Under the pieces are notes generated by a model. It was not told the DNA's origin. It was given only the letters and a program-made list of their open reading frames with translations, and did not search any database. A stretch of DNA of 64,000 bases from Sipunculus nudus (Eukaryota; Annelida; Sipuncula; Golfingiida; Sipunculidae): positions 14,004,729-14,068,728 of the forward strand of contig CM049314.1 of the NCBI GenBank assembly GCA_026874595.1, in the 5' to 3' direction. Below, one piece after another: positions 63,301 through 64,000 of the stretch. How positions within the stretch are numbered: position 1 is the stretch's first letter; the number at the start of each line of letters is the position of its first letter. The position numbers were made by a program, and so were the translations under genes.

Positions 63301-63949
63301 ATACTACGGTAATCTTTTTTTCACTGATATACACTAGCTCTAGATTCCATGAAAAATACGAGTATTATCAGATTTTGTGCATCTATGGACTCAATGAAAG
63401 TCAGATTTTAAATTAAAAAACATTCGGCTTAAAAAATGTTTGATTTTTTATATATTCTTTCTAACCAAGAATGCGAACGCATATTATAAGTCTTATATAT
63501 ATTATAAAAAGAATGCTAGCTTACATACCAGTACTAAAACGATATCAATTAAATAGGTAAAAAAGTAACATATCTATCAATAAGGAAACAAATATAACTA
63601 TTCATTGATACTGATGTAGAGAACAATAATGATGTTATTCGCCAAACAATTCTACTTTCCCAACTATATTGTAATCGAACTGACACACAAGCGCCACCGT
63701 GTGGGTATTCGCGCTATTAGGCATACTCATGTGCTTAAATTCACGGTTACACTGTGGCTGAGATTTCCTTTCAAAACCTTCAAAATTATTCTGTATGCAG
63801 GTTTGTTTTACTATAATGATGAAAATAATACATGACAGGGGTCAGGGGATGTGAGCAACTATAATACCTCTTAAAGTAAAGAGAGACCAGAACCACAGAA
63901 TGATGTCATTCCCGTTTGTGGCTGATAGTTCTTGCCCATTTCGTCAGAT

Positions 63950-64000
63950 GGCTCTGTGGCTTAGTTGGTTAAAGCGCCTGTCTAGTAAACAGGAGATCCT
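63950..64000 (+). tRNA. tRNA-Thr (anticodon AGT), 3' part cut by window edge
   Basis: The sequence reads as a eukaryotic tRNA-Thr: acceptor 5' strand GGCTCTG, D-arm GCTTAGTTGGTTAAAGC, which includes the A-box TGGCTTAGTTGG, anticodon stem CCTGT/ACAGG (63977-63981 and 63989-63993) closing a seven-base loop with AGT at 63984-63986, then the start of the variable loop. The T-arm and acceptor 3' strand lie past 64000, so a tRNA-derived SINE cannot be ruled out. It would lie in an intron of the SLC5 gene on the same strand. Confidence 0.82.

Overview
This is a eukaryotic, AT-rich, intron-and-repeat-dominated window. The likely source is a marine mollusc, most probably a bivalve. That rests on the style of the genome: abundant interspersed elements carrying internal tandem repeats and GTCC runs, many (AT)n microsatellites and very sparse exons. 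It also fits an animal-type profilin and an animal SLC5 transporter with consensus GT-AG introns. The species cannot be named from the sequence.

Protein-coding content is small. (1) A complete single-exon profilin lies at 1439-1852 with a poly(A) signal just downstream. (2) A CpG-rich promoter-like block ends in a perfect splice donor at 11179. An orphan exon at 28448-28754 carries a 90-residue ORF of unknown function and could belong to the same transcription unit. (3) The first four coding exons of an SLC5-family sodium/solute cotransporter (SGLT/SMIT clade) lie between 52693 and 63138; the rest of the gene is beyond the right edge. (4) The 5' part of a tRNA-Thr(AGT) gene runs off the right end (63950-64000).

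Mobile elements fall into several classes. One degraded LINE has recognisable endonuclease and reverse-transcriptase blocks (50860-52085). A second LINE is present only as its 3' end (12985-13467). Three non-autonomous elements have unrelated interiors but shared terminal features (13468-16121, 18546-19411, 30935-33248). Each has subterminal inverted repeats, internal tandem repeats, a 3' hairpin and a CTWG end followed by TT, which is the layout of Helentron/HINE-type Helitron relatives. A MITE with long inverted ends sits in SLC5 intron 2, and a truncated repeat fragment lies at about 26 kb.

Tandem arrays dominate the middle. A 67-bp minisatellite (2916-3960) follows the profilin gene. A 9.1-kb satellite of 57 monomers of about 160 bp (35076-44190) is organised as a 22-monomer higher-order repeat of about 3.515 kb present in two full copies and a fragment. 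It abuts directly a 2.6-kb array of a 63-bp repeat (44192-46800), and a short patch of the same 63-bp family lies on the other side (33788-34098). The long ORFs over these arrays are products of their periodicity and are not annotated as genes. The genes have no visible functional linkage; the window is three or four independent loci set in repeat-rich DNA.
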